A DNA stretch of 64,000 bases from Chryseobacterium luquanense (GCF_026460945.1 NZ_JAOVZV010000020.1:1-64000); one strand, 5' to 3'; counted from the first letter of the stretch, positions 45,986-55,824 are shown. Notes: generated by a model not told the origin, from the sequence alone. Translations and numbers: made by a program.

Positions 45986-47659
45986 TTAATTTACGTTTCT
46001 CAGTTTGCTGTTCTGGTATCCATAACAGAAATAAATCACCAAACCTACGGCAAACCATATTCCGAAGTAGAACCAGTTTTCGTGGCTCATGCCTGTCAAT
46101 AAATAAAGACAAGAGCTTAAACCGATCAATGGAATCAAAGATAAATTTTTGATAAAGGTCAAAATGCAAAGTCCTAAATTAATCAAGATAAAAAAGAAAA
46201 TTGAAGCTCTGAATTCACCGTTTTTAGGATCATTCCATTCCAATAAATGATCAAAAAAATCAGGCTGGAAATAATGGAATCCTACCAAAGCTCCGATGAA
46301 AATTATTGGGAAAATAATTTTTCCATTAATATAGGGAAGATGAAATCTGCCTTTGATTTTTTCTTTTGCAGGAAGCATTAAAACTCCCGCACAAACCAAA
46401 ACGAAAGCGAAAATAGTCCCAATGCTTGTAAAATCTAAAATGAAACTTTTATCTGTGAAAAGAATCGGAACTCCAACCACAATACCCGTAACTATCGTTG
46501 CGAACGAAGGGGTTTTATATTTTGGATGAACAGTCTGGAATTTTCTCGGCATCAAACCATCACGGCTCATCGCATACCAGATTCTCGGTTGTCCCATCTG
46601 AAATACCAATAAAACTGTGGTAATTGCTACAATTGCGACAAATGAAACTGTCAGTTCCATCCAGGCAACATTGGCATTTGTTTTTTCAAATATGAATGAT
46701 AAAGGATCTCCAACGCCGTCAAATTTTCTGTAGTCGACCATTCCGGTTAAAACCAAAGTCAGACAGATGTAAATAACGGTACACAAAGCGAGAGAAATAA
46801 TCATTCCTTTTGGTAATGTTTTTTGTGGGTCTTTTGTTTCTTCTGAAAGTACACTTAATGCATCAAAGCCTATATATGCAAAGAAAACTCCTGAAACCGC
46901 ACTCATTACTCCGGCAAAACCATTGGGCATAAATGATCGGGTTCCGGTTTCTATGCTTACCGGCGTCCAATTGTCGGTATTGATGTATGAAAAACCAACC
47001 AAGATCACCAAAACGATTACTGCAAGTTTTAATATTACTAAAGAATTGTTGAAGTTTTTACTTTCTTTCACTCCACGGTAACACAGCCACGTAATCAATC
47101 CGTTAATTACCAATGCCGGAATATCAACGATCAATTTTAGACTTCCTAGTAGTGGAGCTGACGTCCATGCGTTGATGAGTTCTTTATTTTCAGATCCGTT
47201 TTGAAATGCTTTTTTCGCTTCGGTATAACTGCAAGTGAGATAATCAGGGATGTGCATTCCGAGGCGCTCTATGAAACTTGTGAAATAATCTGACCAGGAA
47301 AAAGCAACGTAAATATTTCCGAAAGAATATTCCATAATCAACGCCCAGCCAATTACCCAGGCTATTAATTCACCAAAACTGGCGTAAGCATACGTGTAAG
47401 CCGAACCTGCGGTAGGAATTCTGCTCGCAAATTCTGCATAGCATAAAGCGGTAAACCCACAGGCAAAACCACAAATCAGATAGAGTAGGATAACACCGGG
47501 GCCGCCTCTGAAAACGGCTTCACCCAAACTGCTGAAACTTCCGGCTCCGATGATGGCGGCAATTCCAAAAAAAACGATATCCCAAGTTCCTAAAACCCGC
47601 AAAAGATTGGTGGAAGTATCTGTTGCTGAATAGTTTTTCCTTCTGAAAAGTTGATTCAT
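45986..47659 (-). CDS. APC-superfamily amino-acid permease
   Basis: 557 aa, about 13-14 membrane helices. The first helix has the APC hallmark GIAAIIGAGSFSSLG, followed by PTAGSAYTYAYASFGELIAW (helix 3) and FAYIGFDALSVLSEETKDPQ. These match the cationic-amino-acid/YfnA-like branch, a proton-coupled importer. Substrate not determined. The next gene on the same strand, 2 bases away, is a lipoprotein. Confidence 0.93.
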   Translation of the reverse strand: MNQLFRRKNYSATDTSTNLLRVLGTWDIVFFGIAAIIGAGSFSSLGEAVFRGGPGVILLYLICGFACGFTALCYAEFASRIPTAGSAYTYAYASFGELIAWVIGWALIMEYSFGNIYVAFSWSDYFTSFIERLGMHIPDYLTCSYTEAKKAFQNGSENKELINAWTSAPLLGSLKLIVDIPALVINGLITWLCYRGVKESKNFNNSLVILKLAVIVLVILVGFSYINTDNWTPVSIETGTRSFMPNGFAGVMSAVSGVFFAYIGFDALSVLSEETKDPQKTLPKGMIISLALCTVIYICLTLVLTGMVDYRKFDGVGDPLSFIFEKTNANVAWMELTVSFVAIVAITTVLLVFQMGQPRIWYAMSRDGLMPRKFQTVHPKYKTPSFATIVTGIVVGVPILFTDKSFILDFTSIGTIFAFVLVCAGVLMLPAKEKIKGRFHLPYINGKIIFPIIFIGALVGFHYFQPDFFDHLLEWNDPKNGEFRASIFFFILINLGLCILTFIKNLSLIPLIGLSSCLYLLTGMSHENWFYFGIWFAVGLVIYFCYGYQNSKLRNVN

Positions 47660-47763
47660 TTAATAGTTATATAAAAGTTGAAAAAAACAAATGTAATTAT
47701 TTCTGATAAATAATTAAGATTTTCTTAATATTTCTTGTTGAAAAGTTAATTAGTATTAAAAAA

Positions 47764-47843
47764 TAATCCACATACTAACAATATGTTAAAAGGCTTGTTT
47801 ATACAATATCTTTTCGATATTTTCGTTGATAATTTGTGGATAA
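47764..47843. promoter_or_regulatory. Pair of DnaA-box-like 9-mers in AT-rich spacer
   Basis: TGTGGATAA (47835-47843) is the exact reverse complement of the DnaA box TTATCCACA. TAATCCACA (47764-47772), one mismatch, faces it about 60 bases away across very AT-rich DNA. No other cluster was noticed. Chance occurrence is quite possible. Confidence 0.2.
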
Positions 47844-47912
47844 AATCTTATCTTAAAATTAAAATATTTGGTCTCATTTTTGAAGGCCTTTCCATTTTAA
47901 AATTTGATGTTA

Positions 47913-50876
47913 ATGAAATCAAAAAAAATACTTTTAGCGGCTGCTGTTTTCTATTTCGGGGTTTCCGAAGCTCAACAGTCTCAATACTTTACCCAAAAGG
48001 AAAACTACAGGTTTAATCTTGCTCAGAATCTTTATCAGACCAAAATATACAACGCTTCTCAATACGAATATGCACGTCAGTATTTCTACAATCAGAATCT
48101 GGAGCAGTCGAGAAAAGAAGCTGCCCAATTTTTTGATAATGTGATAGGAGTAATTCTGCAGAAAAATCATGCGGAAGAAGGATTGACGGCTTTTATGAAA
48201 GAATATCCGAACTCTGCATATTTTGCTCAGGCCAATTTACCTTTGGCAGATTATTATCTGGCTAAAAAAGATTTTAAGGAAGCTTTAAAAACTTTAAAAA
48301 AGGTTAATCAATACCAACTGACTAAAGAGGAAAATACACAGTATATTCTGAAATTGGGGTATGCTAAATTTATGATGGGCGATTCTAAAGGGGCAATTGA
48401 TGCACTGGAAGAAGCTCACAAAACGGCAGATGAATCTCAGATGGGTGATATTGCGTACATGTTGGGACATTTGTATTATTCAAGCAAGCAGAATGATCAG
48501 GCGTTTCAGTATTTTGATTCTATAAAAGATCAGCCGAAATTTTCAAAATTGGTGCGTCCGTATTATGTGCAGATGCATTACAACGATAAAGATTACGATA
48601 AAGCAATTTCGGAAGGAAATGCTTTGTTGAACGAAGATATTTCTGCGTCTTACAAAGCGGAAGTTCATAAAATCATTGGTGAATCTTATTTCATGAAGAA
48701 TGATTATGAGTCGGCGTATCCTCATTTGAAAGATTATCTGAGCGTACAGCAAAACCCATCAGAAAATGATTTGTATGAAATGGGATTTGTGGCGGCTCAG
48801 CTTAAAAAATATGATGAAGCGGTTTCTTATTACAACCAATTGATTAACAGTAATTCAGCGCTGGCTCAGAATGCATATTATCAGCTAGGAAATGCGTATT
48901 TAGCGGTTGATAAAAAGCAGGAAGCACTTTCAGCCTTTCGTTCGTCTTATCAGATGGATTACGATGCGAGTGTGAAACAGCTGGCTCACGAACAGTACGC
49001 AAAATTAGGTTACGACATCGGAAACCCATTTGAAAGTCCGACGACGGTGATTCAAAATTATATTGCTGCAAACCCAAGCGGTGCTAAAAATGCAGAAATG
49101 AGATCGCTTTTGGTGAAATCTTATCTGTACTCCGGGAACTTTAAAGAGACGTTGAATGCGATTGATAAATTGCCAAACTCTACTCCTGAAACCGATAAGG
49201 TAGATCAGGAAGTTTCTTATTTATTGGGAACTGAGGAATTCAACAAAGGTAATTTCGACGAAGCAGAAAAATACTTTCTCAGAAGTTTAGAATTTGATTT
49301 AAATAAAGAATTCAATAGCAGAGCATTGTATTGGTTGGGACAGGTGTATTATCAGAAAGGAAATTATCCTTCTGCGATTGCCCGTTACGAAAAACTGACC
49401 AACGAAACTTTTCCTGAAAAACAGCAGCTGCCTTACGATTTGGGGTATGCTTATTTTAAATCTAAAAAATTCGATCAGGCAGAACAGTATTTTACACAAT
49501 ATTTAAAAAATCCGAAACCTGAATTTAAAAATGATGCTGAGCTTCGTTTAGCAGATATCAATTACGCTAACAACGATCTTGATCAGGCAATTGCGATTTA
49601 CGATAAAAACGAAGACGCTACCGACTATACGTTGTACCAAAAAGCGTTGGCTTTAGGATTTAAAAACGATAACGTTGCGAAAATTACCAATTTAAAATCA
49701 TTAATTTCCAAATATCCGGGATCTGAATATATTGACGATGCACAATATGAAATTGGTGTGGCTTATGCGGCTCAGGATGACTTTATCAACTCCAATGATT
49801 TCTTCGGAAAGGTCATTAAATCTTCTTCCGATAAAGACTTGATCGCAAATGCATCCATTTACAGAGCGCAGAATTACATCGACCAGAATCAAAACGATAA
49901 GGCGCTATCTGAATTAAAATCTCTTGGTGAGCAATATAAAAATACGGCTTACGCACAGAAGATTGTTCAGGCTGCAAAACCTATTTTTACGAAAAACGGT
50001 GATGTTTCAGGATATGCTGATTTTGCAAGAAATGTAGGAGTTAATATCGACGCTTCTGAAATTGACGAAATCAATTTATCAACCGGGAAACAATACTTCA
50101 CGAAGAAAGATTACAAAAACGCAATCTCTTATTACGAGAAATATTTAACGCAAAATCCAACCGGAGAAGGTCTTTATCAGGCTAAATATGAGCTGGGAGA
50201 AAGTTATTATCAGACAAATAATCCAACAAAAGCATTATTGGTTCTTCAGGAAATTGCCAATATTCAGAATGATTATCAGGATGACGCAGCAACGAGAGTT
50301 TCTCAAATTTATATAGCCCAAGGAAATACTGCTGAGGCTAAAAAATATTTAGAAAATATTAAAAATTCATCCAATATCAACGTTAGAAATTATGCGAATG
50401 TTGAGTTGATGAAAATGTATGCCGAAGAAAAGAATTTTTCTGAAGCTGAAAAATTAGCAAATGCTGTTATTGCCAATAATAAAAACTCTGCGGCGGTTAT
50501 CGAAACTGCAAAAGTAATTAAGGCGAGAAGTCTGATGAATTCAGGAAAAGATAAAGATGCACAGACCGCTTATACTTCACTTGAAAAGTCTTCGAACACT
50601 GAAGTTGCGGCAGAAGCTCTTTACGCAAAAGCATTCTATCAGAACAAAGGAAAAGCATTTAAATCTTCTAATGAAACCATTTTTAAACTGGCGAATAATT
50701 ATGCATCAGAAGATTACTGGGGTGCAAAAGCTCTGGTTTTGATGGCGAAAAATTATATTGGTCTGAAAGATAATTATCAGGCGAGTTACACTTGCGATCA
50801 GATCATTTCAAACTATGCAGATTTCCCTGAAATTGTAGCAGAAGCGAAGGAGGTTAAAAAACAGATTAAAAAGTAG
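47913..50876 (+). CDS. Large TPR-repeat periplasmic/outer-membrane protein
   Basis: 987 aa from ATG 47913; two in-frame starts lie just upstream, but MKSKKILLAAAVFYFGVSEAQ is a clean signal peptide. The remainder is about 20 tetratricopeptide repeats (for example YYQLGNAYLAVDKKQEALSA, ALYWLGQVYYQKGNYPSAIA, YELGESYYQTNNPTKALLVL), forming a long solenoid for protein binding. No catalytic domain. It is followed within 8 bp by a lipoprotein gene and then a beta-barrel gene, suggesting one envelope assembly. Confidence 0.88.
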   Translation: MKSKKILLAAAVFYFGVSEAQQSQYFTQKENYRFNLAQNLYQTKIYNASQYEYARQYFYNQNLEQSRKEAAQFFDNVIGVILQKNHAEEGLTAFMKEYPNSAYFAQANLPLADYYLAKKDFKEALKTLKKVNQYQLTKEENTQYILKLGYAKFMMGDSKGAIDALEEAHKTADESQMGDIAYMLGHLYYSSKQNDQAFQYFDSIKDQPKFSKLVRPYYVQMHYNDKDYDKAISEGNALLNEDISASYKAEVHKIIGESYFMKNDYESAYPHLKDYLSVQQNPSENDLYEMGFVAAQLKKYDEAVSYYNQLINSNSALAQNAYYQLGNAYLAVDKKQEALSAFRSSYQMDYDASVKQLAHEQYAKLGYDIGNPFESPTTVIQNYIAANPSGAKNAEMRSLLVKSYLYSGNFKETLNAIDKLPNSTPETDKVDQEVSYLLGTEEFNKGNFDEAEKYFLRSLEFDLNKEFNSRALYWLGQVYYQKGNYPSAIARYEKLTNETFPEKQQLPYDLGYAYFKSKKFDQAEQYFTQYLKNPKPEFKNDAELRLADINYANNDLDQAIAIYDKNEDATDYTLYQKALALGFKNDNVAKITNLKSLISKYPGSEYIDDAQYEIGVAYAAQDDFINSNDFFGKVIKSSSDKDLIANASIYRAQNYIDQNQNDKALSELKSLGEQYKNTAYAQKIVQAAKPIFTKNGDVSGYADFARNVGVNIDASEIDEINLSTGKQYFTKKDYKNAISYYEKYLTQNPTGEGLYQAKYELGESYYQTNNPTKALLVLQEIANIQNDYQDDAATRVSQIYIAQGNTAEAKKYLENIKNSSNINVRNYANVELMKMYAEEKNFSEAEKLANAVIANNKNSAAVIETAKVIKARSLMNSGKDKDAQTAYTSLEKSSNTEVAAEALYAKAFYQNKGKAFKSSNETIFKLANNYASEDYWGAKALVLMAKNYIGLKDNYQASYTCDQIISNYADFPEIVAEAKEVKKQIKK

Positions 50877-50884
50877 TTAAATCA

Positions 50885-51370
50885 ATGAAGTTTAAAGTTT
50901 TAATATATTCTTTAATCTCATCTGCTTCGTTTTGCAGCTGTATCCCTTCATACAGTGTTGCGAAAGAATACAGAAACGTAAAAGCTGATTTTCCAAAGCA
51001 GAACGTTTTTGTTGTGAATAAAGATTTGAAAGAGGAATATGAAATTTTAAAACATTCAAATATCTACGAAATCGTTGAAGACAGTACAAACGTTGCAAAA
51101 CTTGAATTGCTACCTATGAAAACTTACACTCCATCATGCGGAAACGCAATGATAGGAAGTATGATAACATTCGGACTTTTGCCTTCAGGTTTTCCTTATG
51201 ACATTTCGTATGATTACAATTTAACAGAACACAATATCAAGAAAAATCATCAGTACAAATTAAAAGTTTATCAAAGCCTTTGGCTGTTTAATATATTCAG
51301 ACTGGGCAAAACTTATAACAAACAAGCCGGGAAAGCTTTATTGGGTAATCATCTTACCCTGAATAAATAA
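50885..51370 (+). CDS. Lipoprotein of unknown function
   Basis: 161 aa. The signal ends SSASFCSC, giving a Cys to be lipidated. The mature part has FPKQNVFVVNKDLKEEYEIL, a Gly/Met-rich hydrophobic stretch (MIGSMITFGLLPSGF) and a basic C terminus. No family recognised. Sandwiched between the TPR and beta-barrel genes with gaps of 8 and 32 bp, so it likely belongs to the same envelope unit. Confidence 0.7.
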   Translation: MKFKVLIYSLISSASFCSCIPSYSVAKEYRNVKADFPKQNVFVVNKDLKEEYEILKHSNIYEIVEDSTNVAKLELLPMKTYTPSCGNAMIGSMITFGLLPSGFPYDISYDYNLTEHNIKKNHQYKLKVYQSLWLFNIFRLGKTYNKQAGKALLGNHLTLNK

Positions 51371-51402
51371 TCCCCGTTTTATATTTTTCAAACAAAGAAA
51401 GT

Positions 51403-53172
51403 ATGAACAAGAAAATTCAAATATTATCTATATTATTCCTAGGAATTTCGTCGGTGGCGTTTTCTCAGATTAAAGAGGAAAAACTGATTCTTAACAAGAA
51501 AAGAGAACCGGAAGTAAAGAAAATTGAGAAGAAGAAAACCTCAGTAGAAACGGTAAAAAATTATCCGCCGGAAGAGAAATCAGCCAATCCTGTGAAGTAT
51601 AATATTACAGATGTTCCTGCGGTTTCAGATTTTAAGACTTCGACCATTCAGGGTGAAGATGTTGCTCCGAAGTTTGACGGAACGGCTCAGAATAACTATT
51701 TCCAGTTCGGAATGGGGAATTACGGAAAGATTTTAGCGGATGCCAATATTTCTAAAACACTCGAGAACAAAATCGAAGTGGGAGCGGACGTTCATGTGCT
51801 TTCTACCAACGGTTTGAAGAAAGTTTACGATTGGGATTCTAATCAGAGTTCAGCAACTTTGGGAGCTTTCTTAAATTCTTATGGAGAAAAAGGAAAAATC
51901 AATGTGAATGCTGAGTATGGTTTAGATAATTACAACTATTACGGAATTTATGCCCTGACGCCTTCTGCGAATGTAGATTTGAAGCAGAAAGTAAACCAGT
52001 TTAAAGTCAACGGTTATTATGATTTTTATTCAAACGAAATTTTAAATGATGTAAGAGTAAAATCTTCATTTTTAAGCGATCATTTTGATGCAAAAGAAAA
52101 TCAGGCTTCCATCTTGGCCAATCTTTCGAAACATGCTGTAGAGCTAGGAAAAAGTGGAATTGTTTTGAATGCTGATTTAGGTTTAGGTTTGGAAACAGTG
52201 AAAACAGATTTTGCTTTATTAAATAAAAACTCTTCAACATTCTTCAACGCAGATATTGCTCCGAAAGTAACTTTTGCAAAAGGTGAATCGTATTTGATGT
52301 TGGGTTCTTCTTTTTCATTTTTAAATGCAAGAAACTCTAATTTAATTTTAGCCGACGAATTAAAAAATAACAAAACGTATTGGTTTCCACAGGCTGAGTT
52401 TCAGGTGGCTGCTGCTAAAGAATTTAAATTCTACGGTGGGGTAGATGGTGGTTTAAAACTGAATACGTACAGCGAATTGTTGCAGACAAACCCGTTCCTG
52501 GTTTCAGACCAGATGTTGAGACCAACCGAGACACAGTATCATTTTTACGCAGGTTTAAGAGGTGATATTGATGAAACTTTTAAGTATGATGTTTCTGCAG
52601 GATTCGGAAAAATGAGAAACATTATGTTCTTCCAGGGAAATAATTTGTTCGACAATACATTTACTTTAGACCGTCCGGGTTATGATTTTGCCAATACATT
52701 TTCTGCCGTTTACGATGATGGAAATGTAAGCGACATCAAAGGTAGTTTACAGTATTTCCCGCTTGAAAACCTAATTGTTGATGCTGATGTTAGATTTTTA
52801 AAGTATGATTTAAAGAATTATGACAATATTTACAACGTTCCTTTAGTGACTGGAAGCATCGGTGCAAAATATACCATGTTTGAAAAAAAACTGTCATTAG
52901 GCTTCAAAGGAATCTTCGCAACAGACAGAACGACAAACTCGTATATGCTTGAAGGCGTGGGAAGTCCGTCGGTTATTTTCCAGTCTACAGAAGATACGAA
53001 TGATAAAGTTGGTGGGTATGCAGATTTAAACTTGTCTGCAGAGTATAAAATTCACAAAAATTTCAGTATTTTCGCACTCGGAAACAATCTTCTGAGCTCA
53101 AAATACCAAACGTACAAAGGCTACAAAGTTCTTGGTGCGCAGGTTGTGGGAGGTGTGAAGATTACTTTCTAA
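51403..53172 (+). CDS. TonB-receptor-like outer-membrane beta-barrel
   Basis: 589 aa. Signal peptide ending VAFSQ, then a Lys/Glu-rich periplasmic linker (about 22-65; KKREPEVKKIEKKK) and many amphipathic strands to a terminal strand QVVGGVKITF. No plug domain is seen, so it is barrel-only. The basic-acidic linker probably meets a periplasmic partner, plausibly the upstream TPR protein. Transport substrate unknown. Confidence 0.78.
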   Translation: MNKKIQILSILFLGISSVAFSQIKEEKLILNKKREPEVKKIEKKKTSVETVKNYPPEEKSANPVKYNITDVPAVSDFKTSTIQGEDVAPKFDGTAQNNYFQFGMGNYGKILADANISKTLENKIEVGADVHVLSTNGLKKVYDWDSNQSSATLGAFLNSYGEKGKINVNAEYGLDNYNYYGIYALTPSANVDLKQKVNQFKVNGYYDFYSNEILNDVRVKSSFLSDHFDAKENQASILANLSKHAVELGKSGIVLNADLGLGLETVKTDFALLNKNSSTFFNADIAPKVTFAKGESYLMLGSSFSFLNARNSNLILADELKNNKTYWFPQAEFQVAAAKEFKFYGGVDGGLKLNTYSELLQTNPFLVSDQMLRPTETQYHFYAGLRGDIDETFKYDVSAGFGKMRNIMFFQGNNLFDNTFTLDRPGYDFANTFSAVYDDGNVSDIKGSLQYFPLENLIVDADVRFLKYDLKNYDNIYNVPLVTGSIGAKYTMFEKKLSLGFKGIFATDRTTNSYMLEGVGSPSVIFQSTEDTNDKVGGYADLNLSAEYKIHKNFSIFALGNNLLSSKYQTYKGYKVLGAQVVGGVKITF

Positions 53173-53247
53173 AATATGGGTAATGAGTAATTGGTAATAA
53201 GCAATATTTGCATTACTTATCATTGATTACTCATTATTTATAAAAAT

Positions 53248-53321
53248 GGCTGCGTAGTTCAACTGGATAGAATATCAGATTTCGGCTCTGAGGGTTGGGG
53301 GTTCGAATCCCTTCGCGGTCA
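53248..53321 (+). tRNA. tRNA-Arg (anticodon TCG)
   Basis: 74-nt cloverleaf. Acceptor GGCTGCG pairs with CGCGGTC (two G-U), discriminator A; D-stem GTTC/GAAT; anticodon stem TCAGA/TCTGA with loop TTTCGGC giving TCG at 34-36; T-arm GGGGG-TTCGAAT-CCCTT. CCA is not encoded. It lies downstream of the beta-barrel gene and is followed by a hairpin terminator. Confidence 0.92.
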
Positions 53322-53328
53322 CAAATAA

Positions 53329-53357
53329 AAAGCGTTTACATTTGTAGACGTTTTTTT
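53329..53357 (+). terminator. Terminator after tRNA-Arg
   Basis: AGCGTTTAC / GTAGACGTT hairpin (with G-U pairs) and seven T. Confidence 0.65.
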
Positions 53358-53384
53358 GTATTTTTAAACGTAATTTTTTGATAA

Positions 53385-54011
53385 CTAAACCTCATTCATA
53401 AGTTCCTGAAACTTTTCAGCAAACAATCCGATATGAAAACCATCCATCAATCCGTGATGTCCATGAATAGAGACAGACATTAATTTTTTACCACTATTTT
53501 CAGTGATTTTGCCAAATGAAATTTTGGGACAGCTGTCCGGAAATGTAAAATTTCTTGCATGAGAAAGTGAAGTGAAATCAAGCCACGGAACAGCCGAAAA
53601 ATGAATGACATTTTCTCCCGAACCTGCAGTAATCAAGCCTTTAGATTGCTGTACTCTTGTAATTTCTTCTTTTGCATTTTGGTAAAATAATTCTTCATTT
53701 TTATCATAATCCATATAAGAAAAACCAAATGTTTCATCGGGTCTGTTGATGGTTGCAGAAGCATTGATTTGATCAAACAGATAGACTTCGTTATTAATAA
53801 TTCTATAACGGAAGTTTTCTATTGTATTGGCAGCTTTTAAAGATCTGTACAGATAATAAAGGAAAAATGAGTTTCCTTTTGCCTTCGCTTGTTGATATGC
53901 GAAAGTACAGTCAATAGTAATGGTTACCCCAAAAAAAGTTTCTTCAAATTTTGAAAAAAAGAGAAAATGTTCTTTCCTTTTCCAGTCATCCAGCTTAATA
54001 AGTTGTTTCAT
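53385..54011 (-). CDS. Chloramphenicol-acetyltransferase-family protein
   Basis: 208 aa, close to CAT type A length. The catalytic motif HHGLMDG (185-191) fits HHxxxDG, and the N-terminal IKLDDWKRKEHFLFFSKFE is typical of CAT. It transfers acetyl from acetyl-CoA; whether chloramphenicol is its substrate cannot be told, as many environmental relatives have other or no drug activity. Divergent from a Crp/Fnr regulator gene that could control it. Confidence 0.88.
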   Translation of the reverse strand: MKQLIKLDDWKRKEHFLFFSKFEETFFGVTITIDCTFAYQQAKAKGNSFFLYYLYRSLKAANTIENFRYRIINNEVYLFDQINASATINRPDETFGFSYMDYDKNEELFYQNAKEEITRVQQSKGLITAGSGENVIHFSAVPWLDFTSLSHARNFTFPDSCPKISFGKITENSGKKLMSVSIHGHHGLMDGFHIGLFAEKFQELMNEV

Positions 54012-54143
54012 ATTTTATTAAATTTTATATTAAAAATTGATGAGAATTACTAATTTTATTTCTCAGCAGTATTGTTTATTTTTCTGCCGCAAATTTCAAC
54101 CTATATAAAAAATCCCGAAAGGACATTTGTCCCGAATAAGCAT

Positions 54144-54710
54144 ATGTTACGCACAAACCAGACGTTTTTAGATTTTATTACAAAACTTTACGAAAAGCAG
54201 GAGCGAAAAGAAGATGTGATTTTGAAACAGTTCACAAAAGGACAAAAGCTGTTCACGCAAAATGACAAATCATCCAAAGTCATGCTGATGAAAGAGGGGA
54301 TTGTGAAATGCTATTTCAGTGAAGAAAACGATAAAGAATTTATTCTGGAATTTTTAGGAAAAGGCGAAATCCTTGGTGAGATCGAATGCATCAGAAATAT
54401 TCCCTGTTTATGCAATATCGAAGCGATGACCGATGTTTCAGCGTATGCGTTGTCGGTTCCTTACTTTCGCGAACTTTTAAAAAATAATTTAGAACTCAAT
54501 GCTTTGCTCGTCGATGCTTTTGCAGAGCGAATTGTAAATACTTCAAAGCGCGCATCTTTTCAACAGTTATACACAGTTGAGCACAGTTTGCAAAAACTTT
54601 TAGAGCTTCAGTCAAAACAGGATATTCAACTTTCCAAAGAAGATTCGGCGGCGTACTTGGGAATTTCTGTGAGAAGTTTAAATAGAAGCTTAAAGAATTT
54701 GGCGGAGTAA
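54144..54710 (+). CDS. Crp/Fnr-family transcriptional regulator
   Basis: 188 aa from ATG 54144; the upstream in-frame start adds a 24-residue leader unlike the family. Beta-roll about 30-125 (FTKGQKLFTQNDKSSKVMLM, GKGEILGEIECI), then a helix-turn-helix near 160-185 (KEDSAAYLGISVRSLNRSLK). The segment after GEI lacks the Arg-Ser of cAMP-binding CRP, so the effector is unknown. Divergent from the CAT gene. Confidence 0.87.
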   Translation: MLRTNQTFLDFITKLYEKQERKEDVILKQFTKGQKLFTQNDKSSKVMLMKEGIVKCYFSEENDKEFILEFLGKGEILGEIECIRNIPCLCNIEAMTDVSAYALSVPYFRELLKNNLELNALLVDAFAERIVNTSKRASFQQLYTVEHSLQKLLELQSKQDIQLSKEDSAAYLGISVRSLNRSLKNLAE

Positions 54711-54725
54711 TTTTAAGATTAATAT

Positions 54726-55208
54726 TTATAAACCGCTATACTTCATTAAAATATCACTTAAGCCTTCAATTTGCTGAACTTGCTCAAAGCCGGCTTTTAA
54801 ATAAAAATGTTTAGCTTGTAAATCATCAACAGATACTTCAAGGAAAATCTTTAAATCGTGATATCGTTTCGTAGCTTCTTTTATGGTTTCCTGAACAAAA
54901 TTCAACCCAATATTTTTTCCCTTAAAAACCTTTTGAATATACATTTGGTAAATGTTTCCGATGTTGTCATTTCTTTTTAGAAAGTGCATATTCCGATCAG
55001 TTCACGATTTACAAAAACACCCTGTACAAATTTATTGCCTGTCTGTTTTTCAATATAATCTTCAAAATGAATTTTTCTACATTCAAGTTTCCTGATAAGT
55101 TGCAGAAAAAGCTTCCGGAAAATCTTTTAAACTTTCCAAACGTATTTTTCGATACTCTTTACTTTTAGAAGGTAAAATGTTTCGGTATTCAATAAGCGTA
55201 AGAAATAT
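54726..55208 (-). pseudogene. GNAT acetyltransferase with three frameshifts
   Basis: Three changes of frame join TLIEYRNILPSKSKEYRKI, LESLKDFPEAFSATYQE, NGRKIHFEDYIEKQTGNKFV and FLKRNDNIGNIYQMY into one GNAT protein (about 155 aa). The acetyl-CoA loop is VFKGKNIGLNFVQ. Each break is a missing T on the coding strand, near 55140, 55087 and 54982. No ATG is in frame at the start, which abuts the stop of the upstream GNAT. Clearly inactive as written. Confidence 0.8.
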
Positions 55209-55665
55209 TTAAAGTTCAATCTGATAAATTCTGGATTCTTCTTCCCAAGGATGATAGCCTTGTCCGATATACTTGAAACCATTTTGTTCATAAAATCCGA
55301 TGTGATCGGTACATAAATTCAGATACTTAAATCCTGAATCTTTTGTATCTTCTTTAGCTTTATTGATCAAAAGTTCACTGTAATTATTTCCTCTGTGATC
55401 TTCATTGAAGAATAGAGCATAAAGCCATTCTACTGATAAAATCATTGGTAATTAATCCTGCGAAGCCTAAAATTTCTTCATCTTTTTCTAATAAATACCA
55501 CTGAGGTAAAGATTGTTCTGCATCAATACTATTTGCTATACAATCTTCATAAATAATTGGGTGAAATTTCAGACCATCTTTTTTGAAAAAAATTAATTGC
55601 TTTTTCTTTATTCGGGATTTTGCCTTACTTATATTACTTTCATGATTATTAATTTTCAACTTCAT
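55209..55665 (-). pseudogene. GNAT acetyltransferase, frameshifted
   Basis: The frame from ATG 55665 (MKLKINNHESNISKAK) runs through QWYLLEKDEEILGFAGLITN and stops at 55402. The next frame continues VEWLYALFFNEDHRGNNYSE to GFYEQNGFKYIGQGYHPWEE. One surplus base near 55420-55432 explains the break and gives 151 aa. The acetyl-CoA loop (HRGNNYSELL) is just after the break. Neighbour and likely co-transcribed partner of the broken GNAT at 54726. Confidence 0.8.
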
Positions 55666-55824
55666 TTAATACAAGAAAGGTAAATCTGATAAAAATTCGT
55701 TGAATTTGAAAGCTTTATTAAAATCAAAATCATTTTAAAACTTCCCACATGAAAGAGCAGGATGCTGTAAGTACACAAAATGTATATTTTTATGAAAATG
55801 AAATGAAAGAATAATTTTTTTTGA

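Noticed and set aside
45984..46169. N-terminal extension of the 45.4 kb lipoprotein into the permease gene
   Set aside because: The extension is the shadow of the permease frame; the lipoprotein signal begins at 45983.
47764..47843. Calling an oriC
   Set aside because: Only one exact and one near DnaA box, no visible 13-mer series, and no dnaA nearby.
53385..54011. Confident chloramphenicol-resistance call
   Set aside because: The catalytic motif is present, but many environmental CAT relatives do not confer resistance; only family membership is claimed.
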